DNA of 37,019 nt, taken from NCBI GenBank assembly GCA_045577495.1, contig JAZNIK010000020.1:1-37019 (forward strand). The letters are read 5' to 3'. The notes beneath the pieces were generated by a model. The model did no database searches. It saw nothing but the letters and a program-made list of their open reading frames with translations, and was not told the DNA's origin. The first letter of the stretch is position 1, and each line of letters opens with the position of its first letter. Below are positions 16,696 to 24,262 of this stretch, one piece after another. Position numbers and translations under genes: made by a program. This DNA comes from UMGS1279 sp045577495 (GTDB lineage Bacteria; Bacillota; Clostridia; Oscillospirales; Acutalibacteraceae).

Positions 16696-18627
16696 GTGGA
16701 AAACAAAAAATTTTATTTAACCACAGCAATCGCATACACTTCTAGCAAACCACATATTGGTAATACTTATGATATCGTTTTAGCCGATATGATTGCAAGA
16801 TATAAACGAATGCAGGGTTATGATGTATTCTTTCAAACCGGTTCTGATGAGCACGGTCAAAAAATCGGCGAAAAGGCTGCCGAAAAAGGCATTAGCCCTA
16901 AGGAATATGTTGATGAGGTATCAAATCAAATCCGCTTCGTGTGGGATAGTATGAATGTTACCTATGATAAGTTTATACGCACCACTGATGCCGACCACGA
17001 GGATGCCGTTAAAAAGATTTTTACCAAGCTTTATAATCAGGGTGATATTTATAAAAGTCAGTATGAGGGTAAATACTGCGTTCCTTGTGAATCGTTTTTT
17101 ACCCCATCGCAACTTGTTGACGGCAAATGCCCCGACTGTGGCAGAGAGGTTATAGATTCTAAAGAAGAATCCTACTTTTTAAAGCTTTCAAAATATGGCG
17201 ACAGACTTATGGAATACTACCAGCAAAACCCCGATTTTATTAAGCCCGATTCTCGCCGTAATGAAATGATAAATAACTTCTTAAAACCCGGTCTTGCAGA
17301 TTTATGTGTTTCCAGAAGTTCTTTTAAATGGGGCGTTCCGGTTGAATTTGACCCCGGTCACGTTATTTATGTTTGGATAGATGCTTTATCCAACTATATT
17401 ACAGGTATCGGTTATCATCCCGATGGTAGTACCGAGCAATACAAAAAGCTTTGGCCCGCCGACCTGCACGTTATTGGCAAGGACATTGTTCGTTTCCATA
17501 CTATTTATTGGCCAATTATACTTATGGCTCTTGGTGAGCCTTTACCCAAGCAGGTGCTTGGTCATCCTTGGATTTTGTTCAGCGATGATAAAATGAGCAA
17601 ATCAAAGGGTAATGTAATTTATGCCGACGAGCTTGCCGCTCGTTTTGGTACCGACGCAGTTCGTTACTATCTGCTTAGCGAAGTGCCTTTTGCTCAGGAT
17701 GGTAACATCACCCACGAGGCATTTATCACCAAGTACAACAGCGACCTCGCAAATACCTTAGGCAACCTTGTAAACCGCAGTATCGCTATGACAAACAAAT
17801 ATTTTGGCGGTAAGGTTTGCAAAAAGGCTTTAGAGGGCGAGTTTGATACCGACCTAGTTGACACAATAACAAAGTCGGTAGAGCGTTGTAGCACACTTAT
17901 GGATATTTATCATAATGCCGAGGCGGTTGACTCTATTATGTCTATCGCTAAGCGTTGCAATAAATATATTGATGAAACTACACCTTGGGTTCTTGCAAAG
18001 GATGAGGCTTTAAAAGACCGATTAGAAGGTGTTATGTATAATCTTTTGGAGAGTATTCGTATGCTCAGCATTTTGCTTTATCCCATCATTCCCGAAACTT
18101 GTGAAAAAATGCGTACACAATTAGGTCTTATCGACGAAATAAAACTTAACGATTTAACCTTTGGTATTACTGATAGCTTTACAGTTACAGAGCCTACCGC
18201 TTTGTTTGCAAGAATTGATACCGAAAAGGTTTTAGCAGAACTTGCAGAGGAAAGTAAAAAACAGATTGCCGAGGCTCAAAAAGAAAATATCGTAACAATG
18301 GAGCAAATCTCTATTGATGATTTTGCAAAGGTTGAGCTTAAGGCGGCAAAAATCACCGCGGCAGAGCCAATTAAAAAGGCTAAAAAACTTTTAAAACTTA
18401 CTCTTGATGATGGTAGCGGCACTCCAAGAACTGTTGCCTCGGGTATTGCTCCTTGGTACTCACCCGACCAGCTTTTAGGCAAAACCGTTATTGTTGTTGC
18501 TAACTTAAAACCCGCCACACTTTGCGGTGTTGAAAGCAATGGTATGATTCTTGCGGCAGATGTTGGCGAAAATGATGTTAAGGTAATATTCCTTGAGGAT
18601 GTTCCCGCAGGTTCAAAAATCAGGTAA
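16696..18627 (+). CDS. metG: Methionine--tRNA ligase
   Basis: MetG charges tRNA-Met and initiator tRNA. The 643-residue product has the HIGH-type motif HIGN starting at H20, the zinc knuckle C128, C131, C145, C148, the KMSKS loop at 299-303, and a C-terminal OB-fold tRNA-binding domain (about 535-643) that mediates dimerisation. The start is GTG with GGAGGT 8 bases upstream. tatD follows within a few bases, the usual metG-tatD order. The rnmV and ksgA genes that often come next are absent here. Confidence 0.98.
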   Translation: MENKKFYLTTAIAYTSSKPHIGNTYDIVLADMIARYKRMQGYDVFFQTGSDEHGQKIGEKAAEKGISPKEYVDEVSNQIRFVWDSMNVTYDKFIRTTDADHEDAVKKIFTKLYNQGDIYKSQYEGKYCVPCESFFTPSQLVDGKCPDCGREVIDSKEESYFLKLSKYGDRLMEYYQQNPDFIKPDSRRNEMINNFLKPGLADLCVSRSSFKWGVPVEFDPGHVIYVWIDALSNYITGIGYHPDGSTEQYKKLWPADLHVIGKDIVRFHTIYWPIILMALGEPLPKQVLGHPWILFSDDKMSKSKGNVIYADELAARFGTDAVRYYLLSEVPFAQDGNITHEAFITKYNSDLANTLGNLVNRSIAMTNKYFGGKVCKKALEGEFDTDLVDTITKSVERCSTLMDIYHNAEAVDSIMSIAKRCNKYIDETTPWVLAKDEALKDRLEGVMYNLLESIRMLSILLYPIIPETCEKMRTQLGLIDEIKLNDLTFGITDSFTVTEPTALFARIDTEKVLAELAEESKKQIAEAQKENIVTMEQISIDDFAKVELKAAKITAAEPIKKAKKLLKLTLDDGSGTPRTVASGIAPWYSPDQLLGKTVIVVANLKPATLCGVESNGMILAADVGENDVKVIFLEDVPAGSKIR

Positions 18628-18631
18628 TAAG

Positions 18632-19414
18632 ATGGAAATAATAAACCCTAACCTTTATCCGATTTTTGACTCACACGCCCACTATGATGATAAAGCCTTT
18701 GCAAGTGATTTGCCCGAAGTAGTAGAAAAAATGAAAGCAAACGGTGTTACAGGGATTATAAACTGTGGTGTTAATTATAAGTCATCTAACAAATGTGTAG
18801 AGCTTTCAAAACAGTTTGGTATATTTTACACCGCCGTTGGTGTTCACCCCGAGGACCTTTACAAAGCCAAAAACTTTGAGCCTGACAAATTAGCCACTCT
18901 TATAAAAAAGCCAAAGGTTGTTGCCATTGGCGAAATCGGGCTTGATTATCATTGGGATACTCATTCTCCTGAAGTGCAAAAGATTTGGTTTAAAGACCAA
19001 TTAGCCTTTGCTAAGGATGTGTCACTCCCCGTTATTATCCACGACAGAGAAGCCCACGCGGACACTCTTGATATTTTAAAATCGACTAAACCGAGCGGTG
19101 TTCTGCATTGCTTTTCGGGCAGTAACGAAATGGCAAAAGAAATTTTAAAGCTTGGCATGTATATCGGTATTGGCGGTGTTGCAACCTTTAAAAACGCCCG
19201 CAAAACTGTGGAGGTTATTAAAGACTTGCCACTTGACAGACTTTTACTTGAAACCGATGCTCCCTACCTTGCACCCGAGCCATTTAGAGGCAAACGCAAC
19301 ACAAGTGATTTGATTTTTTTCACTGCCGAGAGGGTTGCCGAGATTAAAGGCATATGTATAGAGCAGGTTTTAAAAGCATCACTTGAAAATGCAAAAAATC
19401 TTTTTAAAATTTAA
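18632..19414 (+). CDS. TatD family metal-dependent deoxyribonuclease
   Basis: TatD-family proteins are TIM-barrel metallohydrolases with DNase activity. The 260-residue product shows H15 and H17 in DSHAHYDD, the Glu in GEIGLDYHWD, the His in VIIHDREAH, the His in GVLHCFSGS and the Asp in LETDAPYLAPEP, which is a complete metal site. The ATG at 18632 lies 5 bases after the metG stop with a weak AGGT, so translation is probably coupled to metG. A longer in-frame start inside metG is not supported. Confidence 0.93.
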   Translation: MEIINPNLYPIFDSHAHYDDKAFASDLPEVVEKMKANGVTGIINCGVNYKSSNKCVELSKQFGIFYTAVGVHPEDLYKAKNFEPDKLATLIKKPKVVAIGEIGLDYHWDTHSPEVQKIWFKDQLAFAKDVSLPVIIHDREAHADTLDILKSTKPSGVLHCFSGSNEMAKEILKLGMYIGIGGVATFKNARKTVEVIKDLPLDRLLLETDAPYLAPEPFRGKRNTSDLIFFTAERVAEIKGICIEQVLKASLENAKNLFKI

Positions 19415-19418
19415 TTTT

Positions 19419-19455
19419 AAAGCACTCAAGTTCAAAAACTTGGGTGCTTTTGTTT
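19419..19455 (+). terminator. Terminator after metG-tatD
   Basis: Stem AAAGCACTCAAGTT (19419-19432) with AACTTGGGTGCTTT (19437-19450), followed by TGTTTT. Confidence 0.88.
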
Positions 19456-19507
19456 TGGAATAAACACATAATTTTTAGGCATTACTAATTAAAAAGGAGT
19501 GGTAAAA

Positions 19508-19795
19508 ATGAATTCATCAGATATTGTAAAAAACACACTTGACCAAATCCCAACCCCAAAGCAAAACGCTCAAAAAATTATCGCACTTGTTAAGCATTCG
19601 GGAAGAATAACAGGATATCAGTTGTCTAACCAAAGCATTATTTCAAAAGAACAGGCGGTGCAACTTGCAAAGCAGGGCGAAATCGCAGGTGTCGGCATAG
19701 CTCATAGAGGAGATACCGAATACCTTAAAGCAATACCAAACGAGAATGAAAACGATAATTTATCAAATCTCCCTACTATCTCTGCAAAAGGATAA
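19508..19795 (+). CDS. Small DUF3892-like protein
   Basis: The 95-residue product has a segment RITGYQLSNQSIISKEQAVQ continuing into LAKQGEIAGVGIAH and EYLKAIP. This resembles DUF3892, a small domain found in clostridial and bacillar proteins with no known function. The first ~25 residues (SSDIVKNTLDQIPTPKQNAQ) form a short polar extension. There is no signal peptide or membrane segment. ATG 19508 has AAGGAG 8 bases upstream; the GTG at 19499 lies inside that site and is rejected. No terminator follows, so its transcript may run into the first structured RNA and end at that RNA's terminator. Confidence 0.7.
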   Translation: MNSSDIVKNTLDQIPTPKQNAQKIIALVKHSGRITGYQLSNQSIISKEQAVQLAKQGEIAGVGIAHRGDTEYLKAIPNENENDNLSNLPTISAKG

Positions 19796-19820
19796 CTAGA
19801 CAAAAAGCCAAGGCAAAACA

Positions 19821-19860
19821 CATATTGATTTTTGTTTTTTTATGTGGTAAAATCAATATG
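19821..19860 (+). promoter_or_regulatory. Promoter of structured RNA copy A inside a perfect 12-bp inverted repeat
   Basis: -35 TTGATT (19825-19830), 17-base spacer, -10 TAAAAT (19848-19853). The arms CATATTGATTTT (19821-19832) and AAAATCAATATG (19849-19860) are exact reverse complements and cover both hexamers, so this could be an operator. A 21-base stretch around the -35 and spacer is repeated at copy B, but the inverted repeat is not. Confidence 0.65.
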
Positions 19861-20004
19861 CGACGCAAACTTAATAATTGGCTCTAACGAGGGGGGAAAT
19901 ACCTTGGTAAAAGGTGTTCCCCTTATCCTTCGTTGGAGTCGGTTTGCGTCGCAACAAACTGAGGGGACACTTTTTCGGCACACTCCTCGGGGTGTGCTTT
20001 TTTT
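19860..20004 (+). ncRNA. Structured small RNA, tandem copy A (unassigned family)
   Basis: The predicted start falls 7 bases after the -10, at the first base of the closing stem. Stem P1 is TGCGACGCAAAC (19859-19870) with GTTTGCGTCGCA (19942-19953). P2 is GGCTCTAACGA (19880-19890) with TCGTTGGAGTC (19930-19940). P3 is GGGGAA with TTCCCC, capped by ACCTT-GGTAA-AAGGT (19901-19915). A terminator hairpin, GCACACTC-CTCG-GGGTGTGC plus seven Ts, ends it at 20004. The 20-nt apical segment at 19900-19919 is identical to that in copy B. Stems differ in sequence between copies but keep pairing, which is good evidence for a functional RNA. I do not recognise an Rfam family; T-box and 6S architectures do not fit. 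Confidence 0.75.
19978..20004 (+). terminator. Intrinsic terminator of structured RNA copy A
   Basis: 8-bp stem GCACACTC/GGGTGTGC with a CTCG loop, then seven Ts (19998-20004). Confidence 0.88.
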
Positions 20005-20037
20005 ATTTTGGTATATATATTTAAGTAAAAGTCTGTA

Positions 20038-20066
20038 TTGATTTTTGTTTTTTTATATGGTATCAT
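20038..20066 (+). promoter_or_regulatory. Promoter of structured RNA copy B
   Basis: -35 TTGATT (20038-20043), 17-base spacer nearly identical to copy A's, -10 TATCAT (20061-20066). The predicted start near 20073 again coincides with the first bases of the closing stem. Confidence 0.65.
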
Positions 20067-20072
20067 TAACAT

Positions 20073-20240
20073 ACCACATCACAGTTTAATTATAACAGAC
20101 TATTTATCTGCTTTTAGGAGAACACTACCTTGGTAAAAGGTGTTCTCTCTATTCTCCTATGTGGGTAAATAGTGTCGGTGTGATGTGGTAATCTAACCGA
20201 GGACACTTTTTCGGCACACTCTTCGGGGTGTGCTTTTTTT
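20073..20240 (+). ncRNA. Structured small RNA or leader, tandem copy B (unassigned family)
   Basis: Same plan as copy A. P1 is TACCACATCACA (20072-20083) with TGTGATGTGGTA (20179-20190), 12 perfect pairs of wholly different sequence from copy A. P2 is ACTATTTATC (20099-20108) with GGTAAATAGT (20164-20173). P3 is GAGAACAC (20118-20125) with GTGTTCTC (20140-20147). The 20-nt conserved apical segment is at 20126-20145. A terminator with a TTCG loop ends at 20240. The DUF2493 gene begins at 20255 with its ribosome binding site at 20244-20249, so this copy could be a cis-acting leader whose terminator gates that gene, or an independent sRNA upstream of it. Confidence 0.75.
20214..20240 (+). terminator. 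Intrinsic terminator of copy B, directly ahead of the SLOG gene
   Basis: GCACACTC-TTCG-GGGTGTGC with a stable C(TTCG)G loop, then seven Ts (20234-20240). Only 3 bases separate the T-run from the GAGGTG ribosome binding site at 20244. Confidence 0.9.
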
Positions 20241-20254
20241 ATCGAGGTGCATAT

Positions 20255-20632
20255 ATGTTTAATAAATTACCCATCAAAAAAGTTGTGATTGCGGGATGCA
20301 GAGATTATAATAATTATGATGAAGCAAAAACCTATATTAATTTTTGTCTATCTAATATACGAAAAACAAATGATATAGTTATCGTTTCGGGTTGTGCAAG
20401 TGGTGCCGATACCATTGGAGAACGATATGCAATTCAAAATGGTTTTAAGGTTGAAAAGCTCCCTGCCGATTGGAAAACATACGGTAAAAGCGCAGGGCCA
20501 AGACGTAATAGGCAAATGGCAGAAATAAGTGATTATGTTATATGTTTTTGGGATTATAAAAGCAAAGGCACAAAATCAATGATTGAATTTGCAAAAAAAT
20601 ATAATAAACCTATCAGAATTAAAAAGATATAA
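20255..20632 (+). CDS. DUF2493 / SLOG-family protein
   Basis: The 125-residue product is a one-domain Rossmann-like protein of the DUF2493 family, part of the SLOG superfamily proposed to bind nucleotides or ADP-ribose-like ligands. Motifs: GCRDY at 14-18, SGCASGAD at 45-52 (the nucleotide-binding loop), ADWKTYGKSAGPRRNRQM at 71-88, and KGTKSMI near 104-110, all in family order. ATG 20255 has GAGGTG 5 bases upstream. A GTG at 20228 lies inside the preceding terminator and is rejected. The gene has no other visible promoter, so it is probably expressed by read-through of RNA copy B. Its ligand and role are unknown. Confidence 0.85.
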   Translation: MFNKLPIKKVVIAGCRDYNNYDEAKTYINFCLSNIRKTNDIVIVSGCASGADTIGERYAIQNGFKVEKLPADWKTYGKSAGPRRNRQMAEISDYVICFWDYKSKGTKSMIEFAKKYNKPIRIKKI

Positions 20633-20677
20633 AATATTATAAAAAAATTAACCACCTCCTAAAACGACAAAATTCGG

Positions 20678-20706
20678 TTGACAAATTGCTTTAAATATAA
20701 TAAAGT
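20678..20706 (+). promoter_or_regulatory. Promoter of glgB
   Basis: Consensus -35 TTGACA (20678-20683), 17-base spacer, -10 TAAAGT (20701-20706). Confidence 0.65.
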
Positions 20707-20742
20707 TAATATATAGAGAATCTTGCTTTTGGAGGTTAGCAA

Positions 20743-22734
20743 ATGGAATATAAAATAATCAAAATAGACCCTTATTTAACTCCATATAAAGATGCTATAA
20801 AGCACCGTATGGATTCATACAGTGCTAAAAAAAGCGAACTTTTAAAAAACAATGATTCCTTAACAGATTTTGCAAACGGATATAAATATTTTGGCATACT
20901 GAGAACAAATGATGGTTGGGTGTATCGTGAATGGGCGCCCTCGGCAGAGGCTTTGTTTTTTACGGGCGATTTTAATGGTTGGGATATATATTCCTGCCCT
21001 ATGAAAAAACTCGAAAACGGAGTTTTTGAAATTGAAATTAAGGGCAAAGACTCACTTAAAATCGGGCAAAAAATCCAAACTGTTGTTATAAAAGATGGCG
21101 AAATTATGCGCCGTATACCAACCCACGCTACCCGCGTTGTGCAAGACCCCTTTAATCACTCTTGGTGTGCTGAGTTAGACGATACTCTTTTTGATGATTT
21201 TAATTGGACAGACAGTAACTTTAAGCCAACCTCATCCCCTATTATTTATGAGTGCCATATTGGTATGGCGGGTGAAGAGGGTGCGGTAAGCAGTTTTAAT
21301 CAGTTTACCGAAAACATTTTGCCAAGAATAAAAAAACTAGGCTATAACACCATTCAAATAATGGCGATTATGGAGCATCCATACTATGGCTCATTTGGTT
21401 ATCAGGTTTCTAACTTTTTTGCTGTTAGTTCAAGATACGGTAAAGCAAATGAGCTTAAAAAACTTATAAACACCGCTCATAAAATGGGCATTACCGTTTT
21501 GCTAGATGTTGTGCACTCTCATGCCGTTAAAAACACTAACGAGGGCTTAAATAAATTTGATGGCACAGAATATCAATTTTTCCACGAGGGTGCAAGAGGC
21601 TACCACTCTGCTTGGGATACAAAGCTTTTTAACTACGGCAAAAATGAAGTTTTGCACTTTTTACTCTCAAACCTAAAATACTGGATGGAAGTTTATCATT
21701 TTGATGGATTTAGGTTTGATGGTGTTACCTCGATGCTATATCACGACCACGGACTTGGTAGTGCCTTTGTTAATTATGATATGTATTTCTCCCTTAACAC
21801 CGATACCGAGGCTATAACCTATTTGCAACTTGCAAACGAGCTTATCCACACTATAAATCCAAAAGCAATCACCATAGCCGAGGATATGTCGGGAATGCCG
21901 GGCATGTGTATTGATATAAAGGATGGCGGAATCGGTTTTGATTACCGCTTATCAATGGGTGTGCCTGACCTTTGGATAAAGCTTATCAAGGAGCACAAAG
22001 ACGAAGATTGGGATATGTGGAATCTTTGGTATGAGTTAAATAGCAGACGACCTAAGGAAAAAAGCATTGGCTACTGCGAATCTCACGACCAAGCGCTTGT
22101 TGGTGATAAAACCATTATATTTAGGCTTTGCGATGCCGATATGTACTGGCATATGAACAAGGGCAGTAGCAGTTATGTTATCGACCGAGGTATAGCACTA
22201 CACAAAATGATACGGCTTATTACCTCAACCGTTGTTGGTAACGGATATCTCAACTTTATGGGTAATGAATTCGGTCACCCCGAATGGATTGATTTTCCAA
22301 GAGAGGGTAACGGATGGAGTTATCACTATTGCCGAAGGCAATGGAGTTTAGCGGATAACAAATTACTCAGATATGAGTATCTGCAAAACTTTGATATAGA
22401 TATGGTAAAGCTTTTAAAATCAGAGCGGTTAATATCTAAAACGGCAAATAATCAGTGGATTGATAACGGGGATAATGTTATAATCTACACCAAGAAAAAG
22501 TTAGCCTTTGCCTTTAATTTTCATCCCTTTAATTCCTTTGAAAATTATTTTATACCGGTTGAACAAGAAGGTGTTTATTCCCCCATTTTATCTAGTGATG
22601 ATGGTAAATACGGCGGTTTTGACCGCGTTAGCCTAACCCAAAAGTATGAAGCGACAAAAACAAAAGACGGTAGAATCGGATTTTTCTGCTATCTACCATC
22701 TCGCACCGCGATAGTATTTAAAAAGGAAAATTAG
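20743..22734 (+). CDS. glgB: 1,4-alpha-glucan branching enzyme, eukaryote-like GH13 type
   Basis: The enzyme cuts an alpha-1,4-glucan and rejoins it as an alpha-1,6 branch. The 663-residue product has an N-terminal CBM48 domain (WVYREWAPSAEALFFTGDFN at about 59-78) and a GH13 barrel. Catalytic regions are DVVHSH at 255-260, nucleophile D326 in DGFRFDGVTS, acid/base E380 in IAEDMSG and D449 in CESHDQ. The GFRFDGVTSMLYHDHG and GNEFGHPEWIDFPREGN patterns resemble the eukaryotic GBE1-type group rather than E. coli GlgB. Length (about 660-700) also fits. ATG has GGAGGT upstream. No glgA, glgC or glgP is next to it, so it works with genes elsewhere. Confidence 0.92.
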   Translation: MEYKIIKIDPYLTPYKDAIKHRMDSYSAKKSELLKNNDSLTDFANGYKYFGILRTNDGWVYREWAPSAEALFFTGDFNGWDIYSCPMKKLENGVFEIEIKGKDSLKIGQKIQTVVIKDGEIMRRIPTHATRVVQDPFNHSWCAELDDTLFDDFNWTDSNFKPTSSPIIYECHIGMAGEEGAVSSFNQFTENILPRIKKLGYNTIQIMAIMEHPYYGSFGYQVSNFFAVSSRYGKANELKKLINTAHKMGITVLLDVVHSHAVKNTNEGLNKFDGTEYQFFHEGARGYHSAWDTKLFNYGKNEVLHFLLSNLKYWMEVYHFDGFRFDGVTSMLYHDHGLGSAFVNYDMYFSLNTDTEAITYLQLANELIHTINPKAITIAEDMSGMPGMCIDIKDGGIGFDYRLSMGVPDLWIKLIKEHKDEDWDMWNLWYELNSRRPKEKSIGYCESHDQALVGDKTIIFRLCDADMYWHMNKGSSSYVIDRGIALHKMIRLITSTVVGNGYLNFMGNEFGHPEWIDFPREGNGWSYHYCRRQWSLADNKLLRYEYLQNFDIDMVKLLKSERLISKTANNQWIDNGDNVIIYTKKKLAFAFNFHPFNSFENYFIPVEQEGVYSPILSSDDGKYGGFDRVSLTQKYEATKTKDGRIGFFCYLPSRTAIVFKKEN

Positions 22735-22740
22735 CATTTT

Positions 22741-22775
22741 AAAAGAGGTTGGATTTTAAAAATCCAACCTCTTTT
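22741..22775. terminator. Bidirectional terminator between glgB and the DUF368 gene
   Basis: 15-bp stem AAAAGAGGTTGGATT (22741-22755) with AATCCAACCTCTTTT (22761-22775); T-rich on the right, AAAA on the left, between convergent genes. Confidence 0.88.
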
Positions 22776-22778
22776 GAT

Positions 22779-23594
22779 TTATTTTTTGTTTTCAAAAAAC
22801 TGCGAAAAGTATATTGCCGAAAATCCTGCAATAAAGGTTATTATGCAGGTAATAATTCCCATACCTTTAGGCAAACCTGGGAAAAGCTCAGGCAAGGAAC
22901 CAAGCAAAAATCCAAAAACAGTTAAATATGTTGCCTCGGGATTTTTTTCGATAGCCTTATCCATAATCTTTGCAAAAATTAGACATCCAAGAATAGCGCC
23001 GACACCAAGCGGAATAAATGGCAAAATGTCAAAGTTATCTACCGCTTTTAATACTTCGGTATAAATCCCCATCATTAAAAGCATTTGAGAAACGCTTATA
23101 CCCGGCACAATTATAGCTAGTGCGACTAAAATTCCCGCAAAAATCTGAGCTATAACATACCAAACATACGAATTGTTATTTGACGTGAATATTCCCTCAG
23201 GAATCAAGGACAAAAGCGTAACAAAAATAATTCCGATTATGGGATATAGTACCGACTTTGCAGAAACCTTTTTTACCCCTGCCGTTTTAAATATAACAGG
23301 AGCGCCACCTGCAACCGCACCCAAAAAGAAAAAGCTAACGGGTATTGGATAAAGTGTCATAAGCGGCACCAAAATATACTTTGAAAAAGCAACAAAGCCT
23401 AATATTGCACCTAGTGCGAACTTAAGCAAAAACATAAAGTTTTTCTTTGGTTCCTTTTTAAAGCCTACAACAGCAGATAGCAATCTATCGTAAATATTTA
23501 AGATGACCGCCATAGAACCGCCACTAACACCCGGAACGGTCATAGTTCCGCCTATCCAAAGACCTTTTAAAAATACTATCATCGATTTAAACAT
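22779..23594 (-). CDS. DUF368 membrane protein, undecaprenyl phosphate translocase (PopT-like)
   Basis: The 271-residue protein has about eight hydrophobic segments and the two DUF368 signature repeats: TVPGVSGGSMAVIL at about 19-32 and IVPGISVSQMLLMMG at about 162-176. DUF368 proteins have been identified as carriers that recycle undecaprenyl phosphate across the membrane for cell-wall synthesis. It is the last gene of a leftward operon, 11 bases after the DUF2344 gene. Nothing in the operon explains the link between lipid carrier recycling and the radical SAM genes. Confidence 0.88.
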   Translation of the reverse strand: MFKSMIVFLKGLWIGGTMTVPGVSGGSMAVILNIYDRLLSAVVGFKKEPKKNFMFLLKFALGAILGFVAFSKYILVPLMTLYPIPVSFFFLGAVAGGAPVIFKTAGVKKVSAKSVLYPIIGIIFVTLLSLIPEGIFTSNNNSYVWYVIAQIFAGILVALAIIVPGISVSQMLLMMGIYTEVLKAVDNFDILPFIPLGVGAILGCLIFAKIMDKAIEKNPEATYLTVFGFLLGSLPELFPGLPKGMGIITCIITFIAGFSAIYFSQFFENKK

Positions 23595-23605
23595 AATAGC
23601 TACCT

Positions 23606-24262
23606 CTATTCAAACCTTGCGCCGTCTGCAAGTAAAAGCATTTTACGGCAAACGGAATATGCTATATTGGTTTTATCAATATCCTCTAAAAATTTATCTA
23701 CCAAAATTTTGGGGTTAACATTATCTTCGCCACCCGCCGGCAAACGAAGTGTCAAAACGGCATCTTTCCCCTCTGCCGAAACCTTATGAAAATTTATTTT
23801 TTCGGCAAGGTTCATTTCTTTTATGTTGCCTCTCTTGGTTTTTTTAGAAACCAAAATTTCTTTTTGATTTAAAAAGTTATCAAGCAAATCAATATCCTTT
23901 TTAGAAAAATCCTCAAAGGTAATATCAAAATCTGCAAAGGCTATTTTCCCCGTTTTAAACACAGGCTCTTTTAAAGATAGAATTTCTATACCATCAGGGC
24001 AAACTGCAGAAATCAAATTCTGTGCCATCTCCAAAGAAAAATCGTCCTCATCAAATCTAAAATCCATTACCTCATAATCACTTGTAAATCCCAAAGACAA
24101 AGGAAGTGCAAAGGTAATGTAGGGATGGCGGTTAAAACCCTCGGTATACCATATCGGCACCTTAGACATTCTAAGCAGTCTTGTCATAACCCGGTTCATA
24201 TCAAGGTGTGATGCAAAACGAAGAAGTCCGCTTTTTTTATAAAACAATCTAACGTTTTTCAA
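23606..24262 (-). CDS. TIGR03936 / DUF2344 radical SAM-associated protein
   Basis: The 218-residue product matches the DUF2344 family: KNVRLFYKKSGLLRFASHLD at its start, then EGFNRHPYITFALPLSLG. The family nearly always sits next to, or is fused to, a TIGR03960 radical SAM protein, as here. The best start is a TTG at 24262 with AAGGGG 8 bases upstream, giving the family's usual N-terminus. It overlaps the upstream gene's end by 14 bases, so translation is coupled. An ATG further upstream would add residues the family does not have. Function unknown; a role in modifying or handling RNA has been guessed from neighbourhoods with ribosomal protein and RNase genes. Confidence 0.85.
   Translation of the reverse strand: MKNVRLFYKKSGLLRFASHLDMNRVMTRLLRMSKVPIWYTEGFNRHPYITFALPLSLGFTSDYEVMDFRFDEDDFSLEMAQNLISAVCPDGIEILSLKEPVFKTGKIAFADFDITFEDFSKKDIDLLDNFLNQKEILVSKKTKRGNIKEMNLAEKINFHKVSAEGKDAVLTLRLPAGGEDNVNPKILVDKFLEDIDKTNIAYSVCRKMLLLADGARFE

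Noticed and set aside
19860..20240. 6S RNA or T-box leader
   Set aside because: There is no T-box AGGGTGG-type sequence or specifier loop. The closing 12-bp stem, separate terminator and small size do not fit the long rod of 6S RNA. A formal Rfam search could still overturn this.
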